Shown: positions 19,262 to 31,894 of the stretch, piece by piece | How positions within the stretch are numbered: the first letter of the stretch is position 1 | Layout of the letters: each line of letters opens with the position of its first letter | Origin: Chrysomallon squamiferum | Lineage: Eukaryota > Mollusca > Gastropoda > Neomphalida > Peltospiridae | DNA length: 39,000 nucleotides | Reading direction: 5' to 3' | Assembly: GCA_012295275.1 (NCBI GenBank) | Contig: CM022665.1 | Location: 36,494,933 to 36,533,932, forward strand | Made by a program: the position numbers and the translations under genes | The notes under the pieces: generated by a model | Told to the model about the DNA's origin: nothing | The model's input: the letters and a program-made list of their open reading frames with translations, nothing else | Databases searched by the model: none

Positions 19262-22115
19262 CTATTGACCTAGTGATGTTTGCTTTCGCTTAATAGCTTC
19301 CAACATTTTTTCCTTCTCTCGCAAAATTTCTTTCAGTCTCTGAATTCTGTCGCTTTGACTTGATTTTATCACTAAATCACTGCCGGTTTTCATTAACTTT
19401 GACTGAATGAAGGTATTGCCAGTTTCGTTTGAAATGTCAGTAGAGTCTGCAACTGTATCGGGTAAGGACGAAGAAGTAGGTTTCTGAAAGGGTAACCTAA
19501 TGGTCATTACAGTGTGGTCCATTTTATCGAGATCTTCAGATTTAGAAGAATCGTCTTCATCACCGTACCCTTCGGTCACTGGTTCACTTTTGATTTCGTA
19601 GTTCCAAGGCAATTTCCATGGCTCAATTTTCTTTCCATCAGTTTTGTTGTCCTTTTTGGCATCAGGTTTGCCATCTGATGTTTTGTTTGTGGAAATGGGC
19701 TTATTCGTCTTCTCTACTTCCTTCTTGAAAGGCTGTTTTATATTTGGTGCTCGAATAATAATGGGAGTCATTTTTGGAATTTGTGTCCTAAAACCAGAAC
19801 ATGTTGGTAGACTAGACGACGAATTTCCTGTTACTGAAACTGGTGGAACATTCGTTACAAAACATGGACGAAATGTTGGCAGAGGCGGACCAATGTTTCT
19901 CGGCAAATTCAAACTGGGGGCTCTCTGTATCACATTTAATGGTCGCAAACCCCCACCTTGTTGCAACCCTAACAGTTTCGTTCTCACATCAGCTGCTGTA
20001 GTTGGTACAGTATTTGCCCCTGTGGAAATGATCTGCGCAGGAACTAATGAAGATACGTTATTTTGTACTGGAACAAGGTACAACTTGTTATTTACCATTA
20101 GAAGTTGCATTGGTAAACCTTTTGACTGCTGTACTGCCACGTTAGACTGGACACCTTTGACCACTTTATTACAACTTTTTGTCCCGTTTGAGCTGGAATT
20201 TAGTATATTTGTAATTGACTTAAATTTGCCATTTTGTGAACTTTGTACCGAGTTTTGTTTATTATCATTCTGTTTGGTGACTTTTACCACTTTTCTTTGA
20301 TCCTTGGAACTAAGATGTTTACAGTCGAGCATTCCGAGACGACAGAGAAACCTCAGAGTACGTTGTCTACAGTAAGATGAACACTTACGTTCAAGAAATG
20401 TTCCATAATCAGTTGGTCGGTTTCTATTTCTCAATCGTCGTCTGAATTTGTCACGCTTCTGTTCTGTAATGGAGGTCATTATGTGAGCAATCTGTCTGTC
20501 ACTGAGTTTTTCAAGAACTGGATAGCAAGGCGCAAGCGAATCAACAAGTTTACTGCTATCAGTTACTCCAGACTTGTGTTCCGGTGATATTTTTGTCTGT
20601 GCTGATTGAGCAGCCCCTTTCACTATGCTCTTGGGTTTTCTACCAGCAAGAGAATAAACATTATCTATTTTTAATTCTTGTGGCTGGGTACTTGGAGTTA
20701 TTACAAATTTAGTTTTGTCAGTGTTTTGTGAAACTAATGTTTTTGTATGAACTGCAGACGAGGATCCAGCAAGTATGGATTCAGTCGATTTTTGACTCAC
20801 AGAGTTTGATGTTTTTCCTCGTGGAGATGTGCTTATCACTATGTGACCAATCGTCGTCTTTGTTTTCCCAGCATTTTCTATGGCTTCTGCAGAAATGGAA
20901 GCCATTTCGCCAGATTGTAATTTTACCATAATGGGTTGTTTGGGACTAACCTTCTTAATTACTAGGCGTTCAGCAGTAGACGTTGGAGAGTTGTTACCAA
21001 CAAATATGGTACTTACTTGAGGTGATGCAACAGCAGACGTACATGTATTTTGGGTGGCCAAAAGTGAATTCGGTGTAGAAATAATTATGGAACTTTCAGA
21101 ACTTGCTTTTGTACCAGCTGATGTTATCTTTATGATGGGTGATGATGGAAGTTTGGTAATATTTGTTTTGGAAGCTGACTGAGAAATAACCTTTGAGATT
21201 AGAGATGGATTTGATGATGGAAGAAGTGAAGTAGAATGTGAAATGGAAGCTGCCGGTGGCAAAAAGATAGTTCTGCTTAATGGCTTTGAATTTACTTTTT
21301 TAGGAGGCGGCACGGTAGATGCAGCAGCGGCAGAAAACGCGTTTGATGGTAACGTAACAATTACTGGGGCTTGAGGAGTCGAATTTGGGATGAATAACGT
21401 GTTGACCTTCATCGGGTTCGATGAATTAAATGTTGCAGGATATAATATCTGAATATTCTTGTCATCGAGAAAACTAGATGGATTCATACTATTGTGTTGC
21501 ATAGGAGGTTGCTTCCTACCTGTTTGTGAAACCACTTTCGTCTGTGAAAAAGAGGATGCAGCTGTAAATGATTGTTTTGAAAAGCTATTTGTGGATCCGC
21601 CGGACTGAATCACTGACGTAGGTAGAGAAACAGACGCCTGAGACTGGCCTGCATTACTGGGTGGTATTACGATCAAAGGTGCAGATGCTGGGAAAATAAT
21701 ATTTTGCTCGTTATTGATAATGATTTTATTTGAGGGAATCTTGTTATACACGAATGAGCCACTGCTTCCAACGCAAGAAACACCAAATGTGCCAGTGGGT
21801 TGGTTAGAAACAAAACTGGCAGCTGGTGTTGACGAGGAAACCATATTAACGGTGGATGTAAAGCATGCTGACAACGGTGGTATAGTTACTGTTGGTACTC
21901 CATTTTTGTCATAAGTATCGCTGGATGTTTTACCGTCTTCTTTTTGTCCTGATTCATGAGGAGTTTCGATGGTATCATTTAATTCGGTGCTTACTGACTC
22001 TTCAGGTTCAGGGGAACATCTAACACTAGTAAATACGGCTTTTTCTTCAGATAATGGATCAAGTAACAACATGAAGTTTCCCTCATTACCAGTTCCTAGT
22101 TTTTCTGACACAGAC
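19262..22115 (-). CDS. LRIF1-like copy A, main coding exon
   Basis: Acceptor TTTTTTTGCTTAG ends at 22116. Upstream in the same frame are hydrophobic residues that merely translate the pyrimidine tract of the intron, so the true exon starts at GTCTGTGTC. It ends SLGQ and TAG at 19262. Confidence 0.85.
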
Positions 22116-22873
22116 CTAAGCAAAAAAAAGAAAAAAAAAAGGTAATATAGAATTTCTATTAACATGCACCAAGTAAAATCTTACAACACCGTTTTACTGA
22201 ACTACCCATGAAATCTGTTACCTCAAAAGTCATCAAAAGTAGAAAATCATTAGATCCGTAGAACATTTTGTATTGCCTAATCTCTGAAGAAATATAATTC
22301 TGAATATAAAGCTGACGTTTTGATGTTGCTTGTTTGTTATTTGGTTTTAACGGTTTCTTTTTCTTTCTTTCTTTCTTCTTCTTCTTCTTAATTATTTATT
22401 TATCAATTAATTAATTAATTTATTTTTAAATGGTTGCGCACAATCTGTTTCTTTTTTTGGAATCGTTCTTTTGTTGTTGTTTTACTCATTTTACTTTGCT
22501 TTTAGTAGATCAACTCCTCTGACACACATTGTTTTTTCTACGAAGTTCAGAAAAAAATATGTTTTTGGTGACAAGTACGTCGACAATTTGAAGAAGAAGA
22601 CACTCACTTAGCTCTGATCCCAATGCAAAACTTGCTGCTTGAAGTAGAATGACCAAGATCATAGATATTTTGCTACATATTGATGTTTTTCGTCTTTTTA
22701 CAGGTTTTTCGAATGAATTCAATCGTATAAAGTAGTCTGCATGATACTGTGGATATTTCCCATTTATGTCAATGTTTCAATAACGTTATTCGACAATTTC
22801 AGGTGAAATAAAAACAAATTAAATTTAAAAATTAAATGCGGAGTAAAATGGAACCTTTCAAAAAGAAGCACGC

Positions 22874-22908
<35 letters not shown>

Positions 22909-24144
22909 AGTAGTAGTAGTGGTAGTAGTAGTAGTAGTAATACTAGTAGATAGTCAGGTCGATAATGTAACAATTTTTTTATGTATTTTTGTGAGGACCT
23001 TTAGAACTTTAATGTGCATAGTAGAAATCAAGACATTTTGAAAGTCACGAATACTTAATGCATTCACTAAACAGAAGTACATCTTACAAAACAAGTATCA
23101 TCTAAACAAATCTGTACGGACCTAGAGAAAGAAAGAAAGAAAGAAAAAACAAACAAAAAACAACAGAATCTCGACGAGCTCCATAACAGATGACATTTTT
23201 TCAAGACATTTTTGAAAGGAGAATGTAAATAAAAATATACATATACCATTTTGAACATTGTCAAGGTATTTGATTATTCTGTGTTAAAAAATTAACAACA
23301 GACAGACATACTAGTTGACGAGGTCATTTTTCTAAGTTAACGTTGTACCAAAAATCTGCCGTTACATTTTTTGATGCCCAAAGGTCCTTTTAATAGTAAT
23401 CTAAATAACTACAAACACGATGAACTCAGTAATAAAGTATCATTCTTTATTCTCGCAGTGCAAATACCAAGTTAATATATGATCCATGCCTATTTTAAAG
23501 ATGGCCGTCATATAATCAGGAAAGCAGTCACTAACATATATCAAATGTTTGTCTCCTTGTCTTTCAATTCATATTTGAAGGTAAAGTAAAACTTTTTGTG
23601 GCACCAAATGTTTCGTAAATTCTAGTGGGATTACACTACTGTTCAATAACTGTAAACTTTTCTTTACTTTTTTGTTTTCATTATTATCATTATTTTTGTT
23701 GTATAGAGCCAAAAAATATCACAAATTCAAAATAGCCAAACTGGTGTAAAAGCTTATTCTACTGTTGGCTTCCGTTTGTAATTTGACTAATAAGTAAATA
23801 AATATAAACTGAAGGCTGCAGAATTTGTTTTTAGTTTGTTTGTTTGTTTGTTTGTTTGTTTTTTTAACTTTAAACTTTGTAAACAGTATTGATATATGAC
23901 TAAGTGCTACTAGTATGAACATCTTTACAACAATTCCGATCTGTTCCAGGATACCCTTTTAGACTGGAAAAACATTTAAAAATAAATGAAAATAGATCAT
24001 GTATTAAATTTGTTATATCGTTAACACATTCGTGTGTGTGAATTTCAAATTTATTAATGCGTTCCCAAACCCAAACTTCAATCATCCGTGAATACAATTA
24101 AAATAAAAAATTTCAAATTAAACTTACTTGTCTTCAGAAGTCAT
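19262..24144 (-). CDS. LRIF1-like chromatin factor, copy A, 956 aa
   Basis: Coding exons are 24144-24128 (MTSED plus two bases) and 22115-19262. Donor GACAA|GTAAGT and acceptor TTGCTTAG join in phase to give 956 residues. Most of the protein is Ser/Thr/Pro-rich and disordered. Ordered-looking blocks: LKIDNVYSLA (about 487), PCYPVLEKLSDRQI (about 540), a Cys/His segment (Cys584, Cys588, Cys597, Cys604, His606), VNNKLYLVPVQNN (about 670), PWKLPWNYEIKSEP (about 860), and a basic C-terminal coiled coil RIQRLKEILREKEKMLE (about 929-945). The coiled coil closely resembles the C-terminus I remember for vertebrate LRIF1 (KIRRLKQVLREKE), which binds SMCHD1, while another part of LRIF1 binds HP1. A role in heterochromatin is therefore inferred. 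The rest of the protein barely resembles vertebrate LRIF1, so the assignment rests on the coiled coil and general layout. Confidence 0.6.
22116..24127 (-). other. Intron of LRIF1-like copy A
   Basis: About 2.0 kb without other coding signal. It includes (TTA)n with (GTA)n near 22869-22940 and several T-rich or AAAC-type runs. Confidence 0.7.
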
Positions 24145-24182
24145 ATCCAATATATGATGTTGTTTACAAGTATCAGTGGTTC
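24128..24182 (-). CDS. LRIF1-like copy A, start exon
   Basis: A 55-nt exon with acceptor TTCTTCTTTCAG and donor GACAA|GTAAGT. The ATG at 24144-24142 has G at -3. The frame is open from the exon's first complete codon to the ATG, so an upstream in-frame start cannot be excluded. Its acceptor implies at least one more exon upstream. Confidence 0.7.
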
Positions 24183-24675
24183 CTGAAAGAAGAACAAATG
24201 CTAATTAAATTGTTAATAATGGTAATAATTCGTACCTCAAAAATATGATTACTTTTTATAAATTCAAAGTAACTCACTCATGAAATCCAGCATACGTTTC
24301 AACATCTGGGTGTAATAATATTACGTCACTCTGACGTAATATTTTACGTCATTATGATGTAGAGGTGACACAAATGACAAAAATGACGTCAAACATTACT
24401 AGATTGCACATAAAATAGAAACAAATTAAACCAGAGAATGTTAAAACAATTAATGAATATGTAAATATGATACAATAAAAAAAAAATTAAAAAAAAAATA
24501 TTTGTCGGTTTGCCGTTCGTTTTGCTTTTGTCCGTTTTATCTAGCGCCAAACAACTCCACGTAACAATGATGTCTTAAACTTTATAAGCAGGCTAAATTC
24601 AAACTTCGCCCATGTTCACCTATGTTCCGGGATCACAATTCAGGAGGGCGATTATTTTGTTTGTTTGTTGTTATT

Positions 24676-24713
<38 letters not shown>

Positions 24714-26679
24714 CTTGCAGGATGCTGAATAAAGCTTGGAATATGAATGACATCATTAGTTATTTAGATTACTATTTAATGTTATTTACTGGGTTACATA
24801 TACAACAGAATAAGAAAAAAATAAAAATAAAGCACCATCCAAACAAGCCACCAATAAAAATTGATGGCAAGGGTCTCCCACTCCTTTGATATTCATCAAA
24901 GAAGTCATTAAATAATAATAATAATGTAAAGCATTCATAAAATGTTATACCACAGTATTGAAGTCACAAACAATCGGCAATCTGCTGCCTCTTCATCCAG
25001 TTCAGAACTAGAACATGTCATTAACTGTCTACAACATTTTAGTAAATACCATGACTGATCGAAATCCACAAAGTGTTTTGTTATGTCTCTTTGGTATTAT
25101 ATACAAGGTGGATTTGTTTTCAGTGCTGTTGTAACATCTAATAAGCTTCGCTATCTTTTTTCAATCAGCGGACCAAAGTCTCAAGAAAATCAAGTTGCTG
25201 AGGAACGCGATTCCTTCGGTGGCTGGCGGGTCCAAGGAAAAACCAAACTTTTCTATTCACTGAAAATGGAACCGAGATGCGATTCTACAGTCTTTTGTCA
25301 TTACATTCTAGGATCAAACTGAATCTCCTGAACTACTGTGTAACGTTTAGAGACAAATCTAATCGCCTTTAAGTAATCAGCGATAGTAGATTAACAACAC
25401 CACCATTTTTTGGAAACTGATGATTTTGGTTGTTATTGCTTTTCTTTCTTTCTTTTTTTTCTATAAAATTATTATTGTTGTTGTTAACAGGGAGACCGTT
25501 TTAAGCGCCGGAAAACACTGGCAGCGCCCTTTAACAAAATCTTTAAGAAACGGATATTCTTTTTATCTTTTCAGCCAAAATATATAAATAAATAAATAAC
25601 GTTTTAAAATATATAATTAGCGAACCGACTTGGTTTGTGGGTGTTTGGGAGGCTCTACATCCGGCGTTAGGCTGGACACTCCTGTTTCATAGCACTAAGA
25701 CCTCTGCCGGGACGTTAACTTTTTTCTTTTTTCTTTCAAAGGAGGCGTAAATTTCACACTATAGCTAAAGCATTGGAAACTGAACACTATATCAACCGTT
25801 AAATTACGCAGAAAGTTGAATCACTGAAATCGACGGCATCATAAAATACCTAGGTTTAAGATAGAGAAAGGAAAAATAAAATTAAAAAAATCATATTGCA
25901 GTTTGAATTCAGTATAGCTGAATTGATAATCTGTTTGTTATATTTTCACTATGGTTACAATTATTATTTTAAATAAAATAAAATAAAACAAAATACAAAT
26001 GAAGCGCTTATTCATATACGTGGAAAATGATGTATCTAGAAATAAACACTAGAGGGTGGTCACCCTCTCAGCCGGCACTTTCTCTATTTTCTTCCCACCT
26101 ACGACTTTTTTTTCCTTTTCTTTTTTTCACAAATAACATTGTTTGTTTGCCCAACCCTTTACTGAAAACCTGGATTTGCCACATTATTAATGTCATCTAT
26201 GTGTGCATGTAATTTTAAATAAATAAATAAATAAATGAACAACATAACTAATTAAAATGATAAATTTTAGAAAAGAAAAACGTAAAACAATAGAAGACCT
26301 ATATTCGTCTGCGGCAGACATGCCGACTTATGACGTCATTATTTAACGCTATGAAGGCTAATAAAAAATGTCTATGATCGCTGTAGTAAGTTAAACTAAT
26401 AGAAAAAACTATATATATATATAATACCAGTGATGTTATTTACTATTACTTTACCTGTATAACATATTTTGGTAATTACTGGATGAAAAATGTAGTTGAT
26501 TAACTGATTTTACATTAATTTTAGTCCCAGTAACGAACTACAAAACTTATGGAAATAGTTGGGCCTTAAGTTGTGCCTAAATAGCATGGTATCTAAACAT
26601 AAAAAAGAACAGAAATTGTATAATTTTGAGTATCAATAACATCAGTTTTCACTGGGCAAAATCAACGTCGAAATCTTAC
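24183..26679. other. Probable first intron of LRIF1-like copy A
   Basis: No supported gene. Contents are the CRE cluster near 24.35 kb, a poly(T) run at 24676-24713, and short open frames (around 24665-24889 and 25083-25322) with no family similarity. A CRE octamer lies at 26331-26338. It is an intron only if the leader exon ending at 26680 is correct. Confidence 0.45.
24317..24343. promoter_or_regulatory. Perfect 12-bp inverted repeat built from two CRE-like sites
   Basis: AATATTACGTCA (24317-24328), spacer CTC, then TGACGTAATATT (24332-24343). TTACGTCA follows at 24344-24351 and a consensus TGACGTCA at 24384-24391. These are CREB/ATF-type binding sites about 140-210 nt upstream of the start exon of LRIF1-like copy A. 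Binding is inferred from the motif only. Confidence 0.5.
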
Positions 26680-26775
26680 CCACAATTCTTAAAACATCCT
26701 TGAAACAGCGTGGGTAAATGCAAGCCCAATTGCAAATGGCGGATAAATATTATATCCCAGAGTGCCTTGCGTTTC
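26680..26775 (-). promoter_or_regulatory. Candidate core promoter and leader exon of LRIF1-like copy A
   Basis: TCCCAGAGTGCCTTGCG at 26755-26771 fits the ZNF143/Staf motif (TTCCCAGAATGC..YGCG). AAATGGCGG at 26734-26742 resembles the YY1 site common near transcription starts. On the - strand these precede a donor TTGTGG|GTAAGA ending an exon at 26680. Joining this exon to the acceptor at 24182 would make a leader of about 55-90 nt before the start exon. This is inferred from motifs and spacing. Confidence 0.45.
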
Positions 26776-28190
<1,415 letters not shown>

Positions 28191-28193
28191 GAG

Positions 28194-28562
28194 CATGACG
28201 TATCTCGTGGCCATGCACCATAGAAACCATACACTATCATGACCATATAATGATATAAATCACATGATCACGTGGCAACGCATCATTTATATTATGTATT
28301 GAAGCTATGACATCAGTGATGAAGGTATCCTTCCATTACATTTTATTACACATCCCATTTGTTACATATCTTTTAAGACATGACGTATCTCGTGGCCATG
28401 CACCATAGAAACCATACACTATCATGACCTAATAATGATATAAATCACATGATCACGTGGCAGTACATCATTTATATTATGTATTGAAGCTATGACATCA
28501 GTGATGAAAGTATCCTTGCATTACATTTTATTACACATCCCATTTGTTACACATCTTTTAAG
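28194..28562. repeat. 185-bp tandem duplication
   Basis: Two adjacent copies (28194-28378 and 28379-28562), each opening CATGACGTATCTCGTGGCCA and ending near CCCATTTGTTACA(T/C)ATCTTTTAAGA. They differ at about 8-9 positions. Each contains the E-box-like ATCACGTGGC. Confidence 0.88.
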
Positions 28563-28746
28563 AACACAGATCATGACTGAGTGAGCCGCCTATCATATGC
28601 CTTCAACCTAGCATGCAATAATGGACTCATCTTCCCAGTTGTTGCACAGAGAGCGTAGGGAATAATTAAGCAGATTCTTATATATATATATTATAGTACA
28701 GTTAGTACGTATGAACGATACAGGTTAAGATCCCATTGTGCCTACA

Positions 28747-28785
28747 TCCCACTCTGCCTACACTGGGTCTGTAGGCAGATTGGGA
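28747..28785. repeat. 16-bp subterminal hairpin
   Basis: TCCCACTCTGCCTACA (28747-28762), a 7-nt loop CTGGGTC, then TGTAGGCAGATTGGGA (28770-28785), with 15 of 16 pairs. The second arm is an extra inverted copy of the inner half of the element terminus. Confidence 0.75.
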
Positions 28786-28817
28786 CGTTAAAGTGCACCC
28801 CCACAGTATAGTGAGCG

Positions 28818-29126
28818 ATGACGCCATATTTCAGCTACTACTCTGGAACCAGTGGGCAAACCACCAACAATCCTGAAGGGTTTGACAACAAGTTAAAGAA
28901 CCGGATCCGAAAAGTCCATCCCAACCAGTCTGAGTTCGTCACACACATAAAGAAAGTCAAGCTACAGAATAGTGCAAGAATAGTTCAAGTCAACCTTGGG
29001 GCCACCAAAGAGAAGACGGATCTGCAGGGAACTGGATGAGAACCTTGTCCGTCTCAAAGATCACCTAATGACCGGCAGGAAAATCGCAATGTGCTTGGAT
29101 GCCGTTGTATATTTTATCAGGCTAAA
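28818..29126 (+). pseudogene. MULE-type transposase C-terminal remnant
   Basis: The frame from 28818 contains TNNPEGFDNKLKNRIRKVHP and later FVTHIKKVKLQNSARI. This is the pattern of the TNN.EGWHNKLN... segment and following helices near the end of MULE transposases. The frame stops at 29039. Another frame continues with LDENLVRLKDHLMTGRKIAM and CLDAVVYFIRLN up to about 29126, matching the LDERL...L..Y segment that follows in the family. So a frameshifted tail is left and the catalytic core is absent. Confidence 0.65.
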
Positions 29127-29445
29127 CTGAAATAGTGTGAACACTGATATGTGGGAACTGTGTGAACTGCTATGAACATTGAACATAATATAATCAACTA
29201 ACCTGTGAAAACTGAAAAAGTGAAATAAAATAAAACAAAGAAATGTACAGAACGTGTTTGCTTCTGTTTTGTTGACCAGTCTTCAATAATGGACCAGACT
29301 ATTACATATAGGCAGGTGATACAGGTAGAACGTCATAATCACTCAAGCAATTAATCCCCAATTAAGGACCCTAATTATGTTGTTATAAGCTGTAGGCAAA
29401 ATGGGATGTAGGCACAATGGTACCAATCCATATAACCAATGGGAC

Positions 29446-29460
29446 ATGTAACAAATGGGA
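29446..29460. repeat. Outer inverted partner of the 185-bp repeat ends
   Basis: ATGTAACAAATGGGA is the exact inverse of TCCCATTTGTTACAT at 28353-28367. A 14-of-15 copy lies at 28538-28552. It forms a second inverted pair outside the MULE remnant. Confidence 0.6.
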
Positions 29461-30778
29461 GACAACCGCGATGAATGTTGAAAGAACTAATCTCATTAAA
29501 AATTTCTAGGAACGCAACTCAAAACAATCCACGTGGATGTTTCTGTGTAGTCTATGCAGTATGTTTTATACTTGGAGAAACGTATAGAAAAAAATAAAAA
29601 ACCAGTAGAAAAATGGATGCTGTATTAAATTCATTGCTTAATAAGACTAATTATAAATTGTCAGTATTTCACATTGTCCATGAACTTCGCTAATTTCAAT
29701 CGACAAAATTAATGTTATCAGACAGAGGTCTTGGATTTATTTAAATATTTTACTTTGCCAAACATCGGCAATTTGATTAATATCCTAGAAGCAGAAACTG
29801 AACAAAGGCTGACGAGTCCGACCGCCTTCCTTTAACGTTAGGTTTTACAAAATTCAAGAAATGCGGCGTTTGCACTAAAGTTATGACTAGACGCATGACT
29901 AGTCCTCGACTGTGCTTTTACGTAATTTTTCCCGATATGTGCTAGAATGTCTATTTAAAAAGTGCTTTGTTGATAAATCTTTGATTCTCACTGGCATGGA
30001 GTGGCCGCTTCAGGTTACTTTCATCATCATCATAATCATTAGTAGTAACAGTCATATTAAATATACCATAAAACTAGTATACAAATACTGTGAATTTAAT
30101 TTACGAACTTTCTATCTTATGAATAGTGTACAAATAATATTAATTATAAAAGATGATGATGACGATGATGATCATGATAATAATAAACATGTTTATCGAT
30201 GATTGGTTCATATTCATAACCTACAACATTATTATCCACTTTTCACAAATAAATAAATAAAACAGAATAAATAATCATGTTTATATGTAGCTTGTTGTTG
30301 TTGTCTTGAGACTGATCTTAAGTGAACTAAAAAACAAAACAAGTCGTTTATAAAATCATAAGAATAACAGGTACGTTCAAAACAAGACCAGAAACTGATA
30401 AAGCCTATTCGACACTTCTAAAACTGTTAGTTCAGTTTTCTATCATATCTGTAATCATTTCATGTAATCGATTTGTTAACAACAGACTGCTGTTGCTCTG
30501 TATCTACAAAAAATAATATCAGCTATTACGTCATAAAGAACTGGAAAATACGTCATAGTAACGAGATTCAATTTTTGTTTCCCAAGTGAAAGAGAACTGT
30601 CGAGTGTTATTTTTTAAATATACTGTTATTGGAAGTCGTTAGCATGTACATGTATCCAGAACTATAAAATACGTCTAGGTGAGATTTCTCTTAGAAATGT
30701 TAATTTAATTAAACTATTTCTTTTTCTTTTTTCTTTTTTTATTTCTGTGTTTGTTTATGTTTGTATATTAGTATTAAC

Positions 30779-30815
<37 letters not shown>

Positions 30816-31437
30816 CTGCTTTCATTTATGAAATTGCACATTTTAAGCAGTTAAGACAAAATAAATAACGAATGCAGTAGTAACTATTATTATTATTATT
30901 TAACAGCAGCAGGAATAGCAACAAAATAACTAGTAGCGAAAATCGTGTTCGTAACAAAAGGAGCTGTGTTGTCATAGAAGAAATAAATTTAGTAAACAAA
31001 GTCTACTATTCATCTCATGAGCATTAGATTTAAGTGAAACTCCGAACACTCATTAATAAAATGTATTTTTAAAATATACTTTCAGGAGCAGCTGACACTT
31101 ATATGTATGTACATATAAAGGACACTAAAAAGAAAACATCTTCTTTAAGTTTATAACTGAATGGCAATAATTATCTTGAAAACAGACTTCTGGTAAGAGT
31201 GCATTAAAAAAATGCACTCTTACAAGACTTATGACAAACAAAACAATAATAATAATTTTATAAAATGCATAAAATAAAATTACTTTGATCCTTGTAATAC
31301 GTGTTATAAATTATGATAATTAATTTGCTGAATAGAAAAGTACCGAACGTTTGTTTCGAAACCTTGTGGTTTTATTATCACTAAACTTGACTTACATGGA
31401 AGGGAATTAATCGCTATTTTACACACTTGAGTTATAA

Positions 31438-31470
<33 letters not shown>

Positions 31471-31842
31471 AAATAAGAGTTATGGAAGAAGGAAAAACAA
31501 CAAAAAGAGCATTTGAAATAATAATAATAATTATAATAATGGTAAATTATGTCTGAAAGCTGAAAAATAAAACCAATTAATTGATTAAACAAAAACATTT
31601 TGATAATAATATTACATCTAGAATTATACTTCAGTCACACCATCTTTTAATTATTACATATTTTGTTGCTGTTGCTGGAATGATTAATTATATATATTTA
31701 TTTAATTTTATTACTATTGGTCAGTTGTTAAGCAGGCCTATTTTCTGATTTTGTTTTCTTCTTTCTGTCTTTCTTTTTTTAAACTCATTTTTAAAAGTTG
31801 TTACGAAAATTAATATTTTGCCATTTTGCCGTTTTCCTATTA

Positions 31843-31894
31843 CTGCTACTACTACTACTACTACAATAATAGTAGTAGTAGTAGTAGTAGTAGA
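31843..31894. repeat. Inverted (CTA)n/(TAG)n microsatellite
   Basis: A run of about seven CTA units, AATAA, then about nine TAG units. The two halves are complementary and could fold into a hairpin. Confidence 0.85.

Larger units (their letters stand above)
28733..29420 (+). mobile_element. Mutator-like (MULE) element remnant with 30-bp inverted termini, 688 bp
   Basis: The left terminus (28733-28762) begins CCATTGTGCCTACATCCCA. The right terminus (29391-29420) is its inverse, with 28 of 30 positions matching. The interior encodes the end of a MULE-type transposase. No clear 8-10 bp target duplication is visible, so the outer border is uncertain. Confidence 0.65.

Noticed and set aside
19644-20300. 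218-residue + strand open frame inside copy A
   Set aside because: It lies fully antisense to the well-supported main exon, and its composition looks like a shadow reading.
22116-22165. Hydrophobic N-terminus (LLYYLFFFFF type) as a signal peptide of copy A
   Set aside because: It translates the intron's pyrimidine tract upstream of a clear acceptor. The spliced start exon gives a better protein.
24665-25322. Two small + strand open frames (about 55-79 residues)
   Set aside because: One begins in a poly(T) run and neither shows a recognisable domain. They are probably intronic.
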